Shown here: in pieces, positions 40,554-49,245 of the stretch
Position numbering within the stretch: position 1 is the stretch's first letter
Layout: the number at the start of each line of letters is the position of its first letter
Assembly: GCF_034006445.1 (NCBI RefSeq)
Contig: NZ_JAVESS010000002.1
Span: forward strand, 186,001 to 250,000
Direction: 5' to 3'
Origin: Desulfovibrio sp.
Lineage (GTDB): Bacteria; Desulfobacterota; Desulfovibrionia; Desulfovibrionales; Desulfovibrionaceae
DNA: 64,000 nucleotides
Made by a program: the position numbers and the translations under genes
The notes under the pieces: model-generated
What the model was told of the DNA's origin: nothing
Databases searched by the model: none
Seen by the model: only the letters and a program-made list of their open reading frames with translations

Positions 40554-43500
40554 CTAGAAATTTCTTTTCAGCATCAGGGCCCAGCCCTGATCGGGGGCCG
40601 CATGCACCAGCGCATTGCGCAGGCCGCTCCCGCGCACAATCCCGCCCCAGCGCGCGAGGAAACTTTCCCGCGTCTGGGGCGTACTGCGTTGCTGCCAAAG
40701 CACGTCTTCCGCGCACACCACATTTTCAAGGGCGCGCCCTGGCTTTGACGGAACATGCCATTGTCCCCACGGGCAACTCAGGCAATGCATTCCTGCTGCG
40801 GCCAGCCGCAACCCCAGGTCGGCTCCGGCCCAGGGCCCCATGGCAGTATCATACCCCCCATGCTCAAGAAAAACGGCACGCCGCACGGCCATGGCCTGCT
40901 CCGACGCGGCCAGCGCACGCCGTGTCAGCAAAAGCTGTCCCCAGCAAATGGACGAAAACAGATCTTTGTCGGCACCCCTGTGCAGGGCAAAAGGCAGCCC
41001 TGTGACATCCGGCATAAGCCCGGCGTGCCAGAGGCGGTTGCCGCGCCACAGGGTTCCGCCCACAGCGCCCACATTTTCCAGCCGTGCCAGAACGGCAAGC
41101 TGTTCGGGCTGGTTGCCCGGCAGAGGGAACAGGCGCGCATCAAGAAACAGCAGCACCTGCCCTGAAGCAGCCCTGGCGGCCGCATTGCTGGCTGCATGCC
41201 AGTCCCCTTCTTCCTTTCCCCCTGGAGGAAGCAGAAGGCGCGCGTTCAGGGAAGGGGGCGGGGATGAATATTTAAAAGCTTCGGCTGCCGCCACGTTCAG
41301 GGGCTGACAGAGAACCTCCAGGCAAACCAGGCGCGACAACCGCAGCAGATCATCCCACAGGGGCGCTGGCACAGGCGTGGCGTCCCCAGCCAGAAGTACC
41401 ACGCTGCACCGCATGCCGGGATCAATCTCATGCCGCAGCACAAAAAAATTGTTGAGCGCCGTTGCCTCGGCCACAGCCTTGAAGCCCCGGCGACGCGCGC
41501 TTTCTTCAAGGGCTTTGCGAGTGACCTCCAGCACATAGGGCTTGGCCCCGAGCGAACCGCTGGTGCTTCCGTCATGTACGCGCCAATGATAGAGAATACG
41601 CGGTATGTGGGCGATGCGCCCAGGAGCCAGTCTTTCGATGACGCGCAGGCTGAGGTCAAAGTCCTGCGATCCCTCAAAACCTGTCCTGAAGCCCCCCGCC
41701 GCCCGCAGTTCCTTTGTGGCGTAAACGGAAAAATGCCCTGTAAAACAGGTCCAGGGATCAAAATCCGCACGAAAGACCGGCGTGCGGCGAACCCCACGGC
41801 TGTCCAGCTTGTCTTCGTCAGAATACATCAGCCCCAGATCAGGCCTTTGCCGTACAAGCGACGCCACCTCGCTCAAGGCGTGGCTCGTCAGCAGATCATC
41901 ATGGTCAAGAAAGCCGGTCCAGGGGGCATCAACCAGTTCCAGTGCGGAATTGGAGGCACGGGAGATGTGCCCGTTTTTTTCCCGCAGCACGAGGCGCAGC
42001 CTTTTGTCATCAGCAGCGTAGCTACGCAAAATTTCAGGAATTTCACTTTTGGTAGAAGCATCATCAGCAATGCAGAGGTGCCAGTGAGGATATTCCTGCG
42101 CCAGCACCGAGTCCAAAGCCGCGCGCAGGTGTTCTGGCCGGGGATTATAAACAGGCATGACCACAGCTATGGCGGGCCAGTCGGCTCCCGCGTGCAGCCG
42201 ATCGAACTGGGTGCCGTCGGGCGTGCAGTCCTGTCCTTTTTGCAGTGCGGGTTCAGCCAGTTCCACCCAGGCGTCAAAAGAGGCCGGGCAGTCATCGAGG
42301 CCGCTGTCGTAAATGCCCTCCGCCTGCAATGCCCGCATGCCCGGCTGCAGATGCTTACGCTGAAACCCTTCCGCCAAGTCCAGCCACCGCCTTGCATCCC
42401 GTACCAGCGGAGACACTTTATCGCGGCGGCCGCAATTCAGAAGATTTCTGGCCGTGGAGACATACCAGGAATGCGCGTAGGGCAGGCTCACCGGCAGATC
42501 GCGGCACATCTGCACGGCCTGGACGCGCCGATGGGGCGTCAGGGCGTGTAAAAAACCCAGGAGGGTGTCGGGCTGTGGCCGCCACCGCCAGCGGAGCCAT
42601 GCCTCAAGCGGAAAATCCGTATCCCGCTCCCCTGCTTCGCTCGACTCCGGCTCCTTCCCTCCGTCAAGCCACGCTCCCGGTTGCGGACATGGCCCCTGCC
42701 AGAGCCAGTCAGTGCAGCCATAGTCCAGCCCGTCGGCCGCCACATGGGCCGCATAGTCCGGGTGCAGCACACCCGGCTCGATGCGCTCCCGCTGGAGCAG
42801 GCTGTTCCACAGGCCGCAGGTTTGCCATGAATCGAAATAATGCCCCAGGCGGGCCACCGATCCGGGGATACTGCCAAAAGCGCCCGCCGCGCCGCCTCCA
42901 GCCGTTTGGTGCAACAAGGCCCCAAGGCGCAGACAAAAGTCCGCATCGGCAAGGCTGTCCAGAGATGGATTGAAACCGCCAGCAGCCGCCACATCGGCCG
43001 TGCGCAACAGCAGCGCCGCCGTATGCGCCAGCTGGAACCGCCGCTCACGCCGCGCAAGCGTATGGCCCAGGGGCAGCCCTTCATACAGATAGTGCATCTG
43101 GCCAAGGTAATCGACCACTGTGCCCATGTGGGCAATTCGCGGCACTGCGGCCCCGATATGGAGAGGTTTGTCCGATCCCGCAGGCGGCTGGCCAGTTCCG
43201 GCAGGATACAGAAAAAAGGGATTAACGCCTGCCAGATCCCTGTGGGTTTCCAGCGCGCGCCGTAGTGGCGGCAAGGCATTTTCTTGCAGCAGAACCGAAG
43301 ATGAAAGCAGCAGGAGCCATGGCGTACGAACCAGGGCTGACGCGGCATTGCGCACATGCCAAAGATTCTGGCCAGCCTGCGGACACTGGCAGCGAAAGGC
43401 GCGCAGATTGCCACAACGCACCATATCCCGCCCCAGGGCGGTCATTGACTCGCGCTCGGCTTCTTCGCAAAGCAGCAAAACCACCTGCCCCCGACCGCCA

Positions 43501-43598
43501 GATCTGATCAGGGCATCCAGAGCGGGCCGGGCCGAAAATTCCGGCAGGCAGGTTAGAAGCACGGTCAACCATGGACGATCTGAAGGAGGGCTAGACAT
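40554..43598 (-). CDS. Large multi-domain family 2 glycosyltransferase
   Basis: 1014 aa. Three GT-A-like regions can be seen: a degenerate N-terminal one (~10-230), a complete central GT2 domain (~474-740: IAVVMPVYNPRPEHLRAALD, ADDAS at 511, DHDD at 565-568, EDKLD, then HIPRILYHWRVH) and a C-terminal degenerate one (~760-980, VLLFLDARLFP, LEHGGYDTAMGPWAGADLGLR). Only the central domain keeps the metal-binding DxD. Proteins of this build add sugars to surface polysaccharide or glycoprotein, on the cytoplasmic face. It is alone on its strand between greA (convergent) and the AI-2E-type permease (divergent). GT-rich neighbours are absent. Confidence 0.85.
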   Translation of the reverse strand: MSSPPSDRPWLTVLLTCLPEFSARPALDALIRSGGRGQVVLLLCEEAERESMTALGRDMVRCGNLRAFRCQCPQAGQNLWHVRNAASALVRTPWLLLLSSSVLLQENALPPLRRALETHRDLAGVNPFFLYPAGTGQPPAGSDKPLHIGAAVPRIAHMGTVVDYLGQMHYLYEGLPLGHTLARRERRFQLAHTAALLLRTADVAAAGGFNPSLDSLADADFCLRLGALLHQTAGGGAAGAFGSIPGSVARLGHYFDSWQTCGLWNSLLQRERIEPGVLHPDYAAHVAADGLDYGCTDWLWQGPCPQPGAWLDGGKEPESSEAGERDTDFPLEAWLRWRWRPQPDTLLGFLHALTPHRRVQAVQMCRDLPVSLPYAHSWYVSTARNLLNCGRRDKVSPLVRDARRWLDLAEGFQRKHLQPGMRALQAEGIYDSGLDDCPASFDAWVELAEPALQKGQDCTPDGTQFDRLHAGADWPAIAVVMPVYNPRPEHLRAALDSVLAQEYPHWHLCIADDASTKSEIPEILRSYAADDKRLRLVLREKNGHISRASNSALELVDAPWTGFLDHDDLLTSHALSEVASLVRQRPDLGLMYSDEDKLDSRGVRRTPVFRADFDPWTCFTGHFSVYATKELRAAGGFRTGFEGSQDFDLSLRVIERLAPGRIAHIPRILYHWRVHDGSTSGSLGAKPYVLEVTRKALEESARRRGFKAVAEATALNNFFVLRHEIDPGMRCSVVLLAGDATPVPAPLWDDLLRLSRLVCLEVLCQPLNVAAAEAFKYSSPPPSLNARLLLPPGGKEEGDWHAASNAAARAASGQVLLFLDARLFPLPGNQPEQLAVLARLENVGAVGGTLWRGNRLWHAGLMPDVTGLPFALHRGADKDLFSSICWGQLLLTRRALAASEQAMAVRRAVFLEHGGYDTAMGPWAGADLGLRLAAAGMHCLSCPWGQWHVPSKPGRALENVVCAEDVLWQQRSTPQTRESFLARWGGIVRGSGLRNALVHAAPDQGWALMLKRNF

Positions 43599-43761
43599 GT
43601 TTTGTCTATATACCAGCCCCTCAAGCGGCGCAATGCAACAACCGGGACGCTTTTATTTGCCAGCAAGACTTGGCAGACCCTACATCTATTTGCTAGGCTT
43701 ACGCCGCTTGGCCAGTTTTCGGCCATATCTGCCATGGCGCACGCAACTCAAGGCTTATTGC

Positions 43762-44868
43762 ATGACACAGACACTGCCCCGTTTGCTCTATCTGCTAGCT
43801 GTACTGGCCTGCTATCTGTTGCTGATGCCCAATCCCGTCACTATTTTCATGGCTGCCTGCCTGTCCTGCCTGACCCTGCCGCAGTACCACAGACTTCGCC
43901 AAAAAGCGCGGTACTGGCGCATGCAGATTGAAAGAAACACGCCAGACTCCCGCAAACGTCGCACCTTGCTTGCCCTTTCGCACTCCACGCCGCTGTACGC
44001 ATATATCAGCATGCTGGTGGCGTCACTGGTGGTGCCTGTGGCCGTACTGGTACTTCTGGTGTCGCCTCAGGCGGCGGCCGGGTTTACGCGCCTGCGTGAA
44101 CTGCAGGCCAACAACTTTCAGTTGCCGCTGGAATGGGTAGCCTACATACAGGAGTGGCGGCAAAGCCTGACGGAATATCCCCGCCTGGAGCGCATTTTCA
44201 ACGACCTGCTGCTGAAACTGGACAGTTTTTTTGACAGCGCCATGAGCGTGCTGCTGTCGCGCGGCGTGGATTTTCTGGGCGGCACCATGACCGTGCTCTG
44301 GACCAGCTTTCTTTTCATAAGCCTCACTGTGATCTTCACGGTTTATTCCCGCCACATCCGCAAGATTACCGGCAGGACTCTCCACATTTCCCAGCCCCTG
44401 CTCCGGCGCTTTATTGCCGCCATTCACAGAGCGCTGCGCGGCATCATGCTCGGCATTGTTCTGGTGGCTCTTGCCCAGGGGCTTATGTGCGGCATCGCCT
44501 TTGCCGTGGCTGGCGTCAACCAGCCCGCGTTCTGGGGATTGCTTGCCACTCTTGTGGCTCCCATCCCCATGGTGGGCACGGCGCTTGTGTGGGTTCCCCT
44601 TTGCATTTCACTCTGGTTCACAGGCAAGACCATGGCTGCTGTCGCCCTGGCGCTGTGGGGCTTACTGGCTGTTGCTGGCGTGGACAACGTACTGCGCCCG
44701 CTGTTTTTGCGGCAGGGCATCAAGGCCCCGTTCTTTGTACTGATTATCTCCATCCTCTGTGGACTTTCCAGCTTTGGGCCAGTGGGACTTATCGTCGGCC
44801 CTGTGTTGCTGGCTTTTGCCATGCAGGCGGTGGAGGAAGCCAACCGCGCATACAGGTATAATGTTTAA
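43762..44868 (+). CDS. AI-2E family (PerM-like) transporter
   Basis: 368 aa, about eight membrane segments with a long extracytoplasmic/amphipathic stretch around residues 110-175. The C-terminal half has GIMLGIVLVALAQGLMCGIAF, APIPMVGTALVWVPL and GLIVGPVLLAFAMQAVEE, typical of the AI-2E/PerM family; some members export AI-2, others are Na/H antiporters, so the substrate is open. The ATG at 43762 gives a normal length; an earlier ATG at 43597 would add 55 residues that partly overlap the divergent glycosyltransferase start. The next gene overlaps its last codons. Confidence 0.87.
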   Translation: MTQTLPRLLYLLAVLACYLLLMPNPVTIFMAACLSCLTLPQYHRLRQKARYWRMQIERNTPDSRKRRTLLALSHSTPLYAYISMLVASLVVPVAVLVLLVSPQAAAGFTRLRELQANNFQLPLEWVAYIQEWRQSLTEYPRLERIFNDLLLKLDSFFDSAMSVLLSRGVDFLGGTMTVLWTSFLFISLTVIFTVYSRHIRKITGRTLHISQPLLRRFIAAIHRALRGIMLGIVLVALAQGLMCGIAFAVAGVNQPAFWGLLATLVAPIPMVGTALVWVPLCISLWFTGKTMAAVALALWGLLAVAGVDNVLRPLFLRQGIKAPFFVLIISILCGLSSFGPVGLIVGPVLLAFAMQAVEEANRAYRYNV

Positions 44869-45823
44869 AACAGACTCTTGCGCCATCCCCACGATTGCCG
44901 CCACGCTTCGTCGGGACATCAGGCATGTTACAGACGACGGGGGACACGACTCCGCCACGCAGCGACGCAGCTTTTTACGCATGACCAGCGCAGTTCTGGT
45001 CTGCTTCATTTTGCTTTGTGTCCTGCCCTGCCGATCTCTGGCGGCCATGCCCGTCCGGGCCGCCATACTTATCAATATGGACACGGGCGCTGTGCTCTAT
45101 GCCAAAAATGCGGACATGGCCATACCGCCTGCGTCGCTCACCAAAGTCATGAGCATGTTCCTTGCCATGGATCAAATACGGGCCGGAAAAATCAAGGTTG
45201 AGGAAAAAATCAGGATTACGCCTGAAATGGCCTCTGTTGGCGGTTCATCCATGTATTTGCGCGCAGGCGAACGGGTGCCAATGTCGCAATTGCTTACCGG
45301 CATGGCCGTTGTTTCGGGCAATGACGCGGCCACGGCCGTGAGCCGCCGTGTGGGCGGCAATGAGCGCCAGTTTGTCCGGGCCATGAATGAAAAGGCCAAG
45401 GCCGTCGGCATGCAGCGCACCACATTCAAAAATCCCACAGGTCTGCCCGCCGCCGGTCAAAAAACCACGGCCAGGGACATGTCCACCATGGCGCGCGCCT
45501 ATCTTCGCGCGCATCCCTCCGCCCTGCGCTATCACAACGTGCCCCTGTTCACCTACCGAGGCAGAATGACGCGCAATACCAACGCCTTGCTGGGGCAGGT
45601 TCCTGGCGTCAACGGACTCAAAACAGGATGGACCGTGGCCTCGGGCTACAATCTTATCGTGACGGCCCAAAGAGGGAAAACCCGCATGCTGGCCGTGGTT
45701 ATGGGCGGCACCAGCAGGGTGGGACGCGACAACGCGGCGCGCAGGCTCATTGAGGTCGGATTCCGGTATCCCACGTCCCCACAGAAGGTTCAGCAGATTT
45801 TTGCGGGCAAAAGAAGGCGCTGA
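44861..45823 (+). CDS. D-alanyl-D-alanine carboxypeptidase (peptidase S11)
   Basis: 320 aa. Penicillin-binding-protein motifs: S92-L-T-K95 (PPASLTK), S152-G-N154 (VSGNDAA) and K254-T-G256 (LKTGWT). A hydrophobic export segment at about 43-61 is followed by AAMPVRAAILINMDTGAVLY. The cytoplasmic N-region is long (about 40 aa) if the ATG at 44861 is used; M41 is an alternative but has no ribosome site. It trims D-Ala from peptidoglycan stem peptides in the periplasm. It lacks the C-terminal beta domain and amphipathic anchor of DacA and ends in GKRRR. The start overlaps the permease gene, so the two are coupled. Confidence 0.94.
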   Translation: MFKTDSCAIPTIAATLRRDIRHVTDDGGHDSATQRRSFLRMTSAVLVCFILLCVLPCRSLAAMPVRAAILINMDTGAVLYAKNADMAIPPASLTKVMSMFLAMDQIRAGKIKVEEKIRITPEMASVGGSSMYLRAGERVPMSQLLTGMAVVSGNDAATAVSRRVGGNERQFVRAMNEKAKAVGMQRTTFKNPTGLPAAGQKTTARDMSTMARAYLRAHPSALRYHNVPLFTYRGRMTRNTNALLGQVPGVNGLKTGWTVASGYNLIVTAQRGKTRMLAVVMGGTSRVGRDNAARRLIEVGFRYPTSPQKVQQIFAGKRRR

Positions 45824-45844
45824 CGCAGACCCCACATCACCATA

Positions 45845-45879
45845 AAAGGCGGCGGAATTTCTTCCGCCGCCTTTACTTT
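45845..45879 (+). terminator. Intrinsic terminator of the permease-carboxypeptidase operon
   Basis: Perfect 13-bp stem AAAGGCGGCGGAA / TTCCGCCGCCTTT, loop TTTC, followed by ACTTTTTGG. From here to 46085 no gene is visible. Confidence 0.9.
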
Positions 45880-46085
45880 TTGGCAAACAGCACAGTTGAG
45901 CATGTACATTTTTTCAGCGTTACTCTGCCCAAGCGCAAGGGCCGTTTCAAAACGCAATGACGCTGACGACTGCATGAACGGGGCGCGCCATAAAGACACA
46001 GGCGCTGTCAGCGCAGTCAAACGCCGAAGCGGGCGTCTTTTTAACTTCAAGGATGTCTGTTCTCAAACCCTATTTTTGCCTTGGG

Positions 46086-47351
46086 CTATGCCTGTTCCAG
46101 AGCCTGGGCAAGGTCGGCAAGGATGTCGTCCACATGCTCAAGCCCCACTGACAGACGGATGGTGCCGGGGGCTATGCCGGCATCGTGCAACTGCTCGTCG
46201 CTCAGCTGCCGGTGCGTGGAACTGGCCGGATGCAGCACGCAGGAACGGATATCCGCCACATGCACCTCAAGAGAAATCATCTTCAGACTGTCGATAAAAC
46301 GCGCGCCAGTATCCCGCCCGCCCTTGAGCGCAAAGGAAATGACGCCGCTGCACCCTTCGGGCAGATACTTGTCGGCCAGCGCCTTGTTGGCATTGCCCGG
46401 CAGGCGCGGATAATTGACAGATTCCACCTTGTCGTGTCCCTGAAGAAAGACGGCCACCTTTTCGGCATTGCGGCAGTGCCGCTCCATACGCAGCGGCAGT
46501 GTTTCAAGCCCCTGGTTGATGTAAAAAGCACCCTGCGGGCTTTGGCAGCACCCCATGTCGCGCATGAGCTGCACCCTGGCCTTGACGATATAGGCCGCTT
46601 TTCCAAAGGTTTTGGTATACACAAGCCCGTGATACGAGGGGTCTGGCTCGGTAAATTCGGGGAATTTGCCGCTGGTCCAGTCAAAATTGCCGCTGTCCAC
46701 AATAACCCCGCCCATCTGCAGGGCGTGCCCATCCATATACTTTGTGGTGGAATGCACAACAATGTCCGCTCCGTACTCAAAAGGACGGCATAAAATGGGC
46801 GTGGCAAAGGTGCTGTCGATGATCAGCGGCAGGCGATGGCTGTGCGCCAGCCGCGCGAAGCGTTCGATATCCAGCACGTCCATGGACGGATTGGTCAGCG
46901 TTTCGCCAAAAACCGCACGGGTATTGGGCCGAAAAGCCTTTTCAAGCTCCGCGTCCGAGGCGTTCTGGTCCACAAAGGTGACTTCAATGCCCAGTTTTTT
47001 CAGCGTGACGGCAAAAAGATTGAAGGTGCCCCCGTAGATGCTGGACGCGCTGACCACATGCTCGCCGCTTTGCGCGACATTGAGCAGGGAGAGCATGCTG
47101 GCGGCCTGGCCGGATGACGTGCACAGCGCGCCTACCCCGCCTTCAAGAGCAGCAATCTTGCGTTCCACCGCGTCCACGGTGGGGTTGCCAAGGCGGGTAT
47201 AGAAAAAACCCGCGTCCTCAAGATCAAAAAGTCTCGCGACGGCCGCCGTGGATTCGTATCTGAATGTGGTGCTCTGTGCTATGGGTACAACGCGGGGTTC
47301 GCCGTTTTTGGGCTCATACCCTGCGTGCAGACAAAGGGATTCCGTTTTCAT
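46086..47351 (-). CDS. metY: O-acetylhomoserine sulfhydrylase (MetY) / Cys-Met PLP enzyme
   Basis: 421 aa. Member of the Cys/Met metabolism PLP family: TTFRYESTAAVARLFDLED, YTRLGNPTVDAVERKIAALE, SASSIYGGTFNLFAVTLKK, ETLTNPSMDVLDIE, and the Schiff-base lysine K204 in HSTTKYMDGHA. The length and the GGTFNLF stretch point to MetY (direct sulfhydrylation of O-acetylhomoserine to homocysteine) rather than MetB. GAGGAT precedes the ATG at 47351. Its 5' gap (47352-47480) shows no SAM riboswitch that I can recognise. Confidence 0.95.
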   Translation of the reverse strand: MKTESLCLHAGYEPKNGEPRVVPIAQSTTFRYESTAAVARLFDLEDAGFFYTRLGNPTVDAVERKIAALEGGVGALCTSSGQAASMLSLLNVAQSGEHVVSASSIYGGTFNLFAVTLKKLGIEVTFVDQNASDAELEKAFRPNTRAVFGETLTNPSMDVLDIERFARLAHSHRLPLIIDSTFATPILCRPFEYGADIVVHSTTKYMDGHALQMGGVIVDSGNFDWTSGKFPEFTEPDPSYHGLVYTKTFGKAAYIVKARVQLMRDMGCCQSPQGAFYINQGLETLPLRMERHCRNAEKVAVFLQGHDKVESVNYPRLPGNANKALADKYLPEGCSGVISFALKGGRDTGARFIDSLKMISLEVHVADIRSCVLHPASSTHRQLSDEQLHDAGIAPGTIRLSVGLEHVDDILADLAQALEQA

Positions 47352-47480
47352 GCCATCCTCGAAGTATGCGGTGGTAAAGAAGGTGTTTTACCTGGGCCTG
47401 AGGCCACGCGGTTTCGAAAAATAGCGCATGCCCTTGCTGCTGGCAACCGCACTTTTTGCAGGATCGCTGCGCCGTTTATC

Positions 47481-47795
47481 CAGAGCAATTTTTTTTGAAA
47501 TTGCTCTGCCGGATGCGGGAGCAGACGCCCGCTGCGGAGGCGTAAGCGCTGTTTATCTGCGCGGTTAAACGCCGGAGCGAGCGTCCTGGAAGCATTGCTT
47601 CAGGCGTTGTGACGCAGGAAAATACGCCTGAAGACAGTAATTGGTTACGAGACATCTAAGTGGAAGAACCACTGTCGCTATCCATAGCGATGCTGTCCTG
47701 CCCCGCAAGGCGGTTCCCGCCAACGGTTCAGGCAAGCCCGCCGGAGCGGGCAACGGCTACCGCGAGAATAGATATTCTCAATGCGAAAATGCTCT
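47481..47795 (+). repeat. C-element copy 2, split by a 166-bp palindrome-rich insert
   Basis: AGAGCAATTT / AAATTGCTCT stem (47482-47507), the same core as copy 1 (GGGAGCAGACGCCCG, GGAGGCGTAAGCGC, GCGCGGTTAAACGCCGGAGC), then GGAAGCATTGC. Here copy 1 continues directly with GAATAGATATTCTCAATGCG, but this copy resumes it only at 47765. The insert 47599-47764 holds inverted pairs such as CTTCAGGCGT / ACGCCTGAAG and CGCTATCCATAGCG. It lies between divergent metY and the hydrogenase promoter. Confidence 0.82.
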
Positions 47796-47987
47796 ATTGA
47801 ACCAACAATTTTCAGTTCTTCAGTATATACTATCTGCTGCACCTTGTGCGTATGCCAATTTATTATTGAGGCGAGCAGCGAAGGGCCGCAGCCCGCAAGT
47901 GCTTTCAGGCTGCGGCATGGGAGAAAATCCCACCATATTTCGCATGGCTGTCGCTCGGTCATGCGCACGCAAAAAACCATAACCCTA

Positions 47988-48016
47988 TTGACCGCGCACA
48001 GGTTACGGCGTATAAT
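47988..48016 (+). promoter_or_regulatory. Strong sigma-70 promoter of the hydrogenase operon
   Basis: TTGACC (47988-47993), 17 nt, TATAAT (48011-48016). The start would be near 48023, giving a leader of about 255 nt before hynB. Nothing else promoter-like is closer to hynB. Confidence 0.75.
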
Positions 48017-48277
48017 TTTTTGCAAATGATGACCAGTTGATTGTGCGAAAACATGAGGGGCATGAATGTCGCACATGCCAAGGTCAACGGTCTCCCGCAT
48101 CAAGTTTATTCCTGAATTATTCACTGACAGCGCCGCCGGGCGCACGGCCTTGAGCCGGACGTTGCTACGCCGCTGTCCTGACACGGAACGGCGTGATTTT
48201 TTTCGCGCCGCACAGCAGGCCCCGGTGGCAGGGGGACTGCACCGCAGTTGTTCATTCACTCTTGCCAGGAGGCTATT

Positions 48278-49234
48278 ATGCGTATTGCCGTGGGTCTGGG
48301 CAAAGAAGGCGGAGAAGAGCGTTTGGAGCGTTTGGAGCGCCAGGGCATCAGCCGCCGCGATTTCATGAAATTCTGCACAGCAGTGGCCGTAGCCATGGGC
48401 ATGGGCCCGGCTTTCGCCTCCGAGGTGGCAGCCGCGCTTACCGGGCGTCGTCCCTCGGTGGTCTATCTGCACGCCGCAGAATGCACGGGCTGTTCTGAAG
48501 CGCTGCTGCGCACCTATCAACCCTTCATCGATACTCTCATTCTCGACACCATTTCTCTCGACTACCACGAAACCATTATGGCCGCCGCCGGTGAAGCCGC
48601 TGAAGAAGCGCTTCATGCCGCCGTCAACAGCCCCGAAGGTTTTGTCTGTATTGTCGAAGGGGCCATTCCCACCGGCATGGACGGCAAGTACGGCTACATT
48701 GCCGGCCACACCATGTATGACATCTGCAAGGACATTCTGCCCAAGGCCAAGGCTGTGGTCAGCGTGGGCACCTGTGCCTGCTACGGCGGCATCCAGGCCG
48801 CCAAGCCCAATCCCACCGGCGCCAAGGGCGTCAACGACTGCTACGGCAACATCGGCATCAAAGCCATCAACGTGCCTGGCTGTCCCCCCAACCCCATCAA
48901 CATGGTTGGAGCGCTTGTGGCCTTCCTGAAGGGTCAGAAGATCGAGCTTGATGAAGTGGGCCGTCCCGTCATGTTCTTCGGCCAGACCGTGCATGACCTT
49001 TGCGAACGCCGCAAACACTTCGACGCTGGCGAATTTGCGCCTTCCTTCAATTCGGAAGAAGCACGCAAGGGCTGGTGCCTGTACGATGTGGGCTGCAAAG
49101 GACCGGAGACCTACAACAACTGTCCCAAGGTTCTTTTCAACGAGACCAACTGGCCTGTTGGCGCGGGGCACCCCTGCATTGGTTGCAGTGAGCCCAATTT
49201 CTGGGACGATATGACGCCGTTCTACCAGAACTAA
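48278..49234 (+). CDS. hynB: Periplasmic [NiFe] hydrogenase small subunit
   Basis: 318 aa. A long Tat signal with SRRDFMK (R26-R27) and [13 protein letters not shown] directs the folded complex to the periplasm. The mature part binds three FeS clusters: proximal [4Fe-4S] Cys in [16 protein letters not shown] and PGCPPNP; distal and medial ligands in [18 protein letters not shown] and [13 protein letters not shown]. The medial cluster region has Pro (NWPVGAGHP) where a fourth Cys would be, as in Desulfovibrio enzymes with a [3Fe-4S] centre. It passes electrons from H2 to periplasmic cytochrome c3. AGGAGG lies 5 nt before the ATG. hynA follows 11 nt later. Confidence 0.98.
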   Translation: MRIAVGLGKEGGEERLERLERQGISRRDFMKFCTAVAVAMGMGPAFASEVAAALTGRRPSVVYLHAAECTGCSEALLRTYQPFIDTLILDTISLDYHETIMAAAGEAAEEALHAAVNSPEGFVCIVEGAIPTGMDGKYGYIAGHTMYDICKDILPKAKAVVSVGTCACYGGIQAAKPNPTGAKGVNDCYGNIGIKAINVPGCPPNPINMVGALVAFLKGQKIELDEVGRPVMFFGQTVHDLCERRKHFDAGEFAPSFNSEEARKGWCLYDVGCKGPETYNNCPKVLFNETNWPVGAGHPCIGCSEPNFWDDMTPFYQN

Positions 49235-49245
49235 GGGGATAAAAA

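Noticed and set aside
47352-47480. Possible SAM or SAH riboswitch upstream of metY
   Set aside because: I looked for the SAM-I core and SAH-type conserved loops on the minus strand and did not find them; only a small GGTTTCGAAACC-like palindrome is visible.
48066-48368. Plus-strand frame of 100 codons in the hydrogenase leader
   Set aside because: It overlaps hynB in another frame, has no ribosome site and shows no family features; the hynB start at 48278 with AGGAGG is clearly right.
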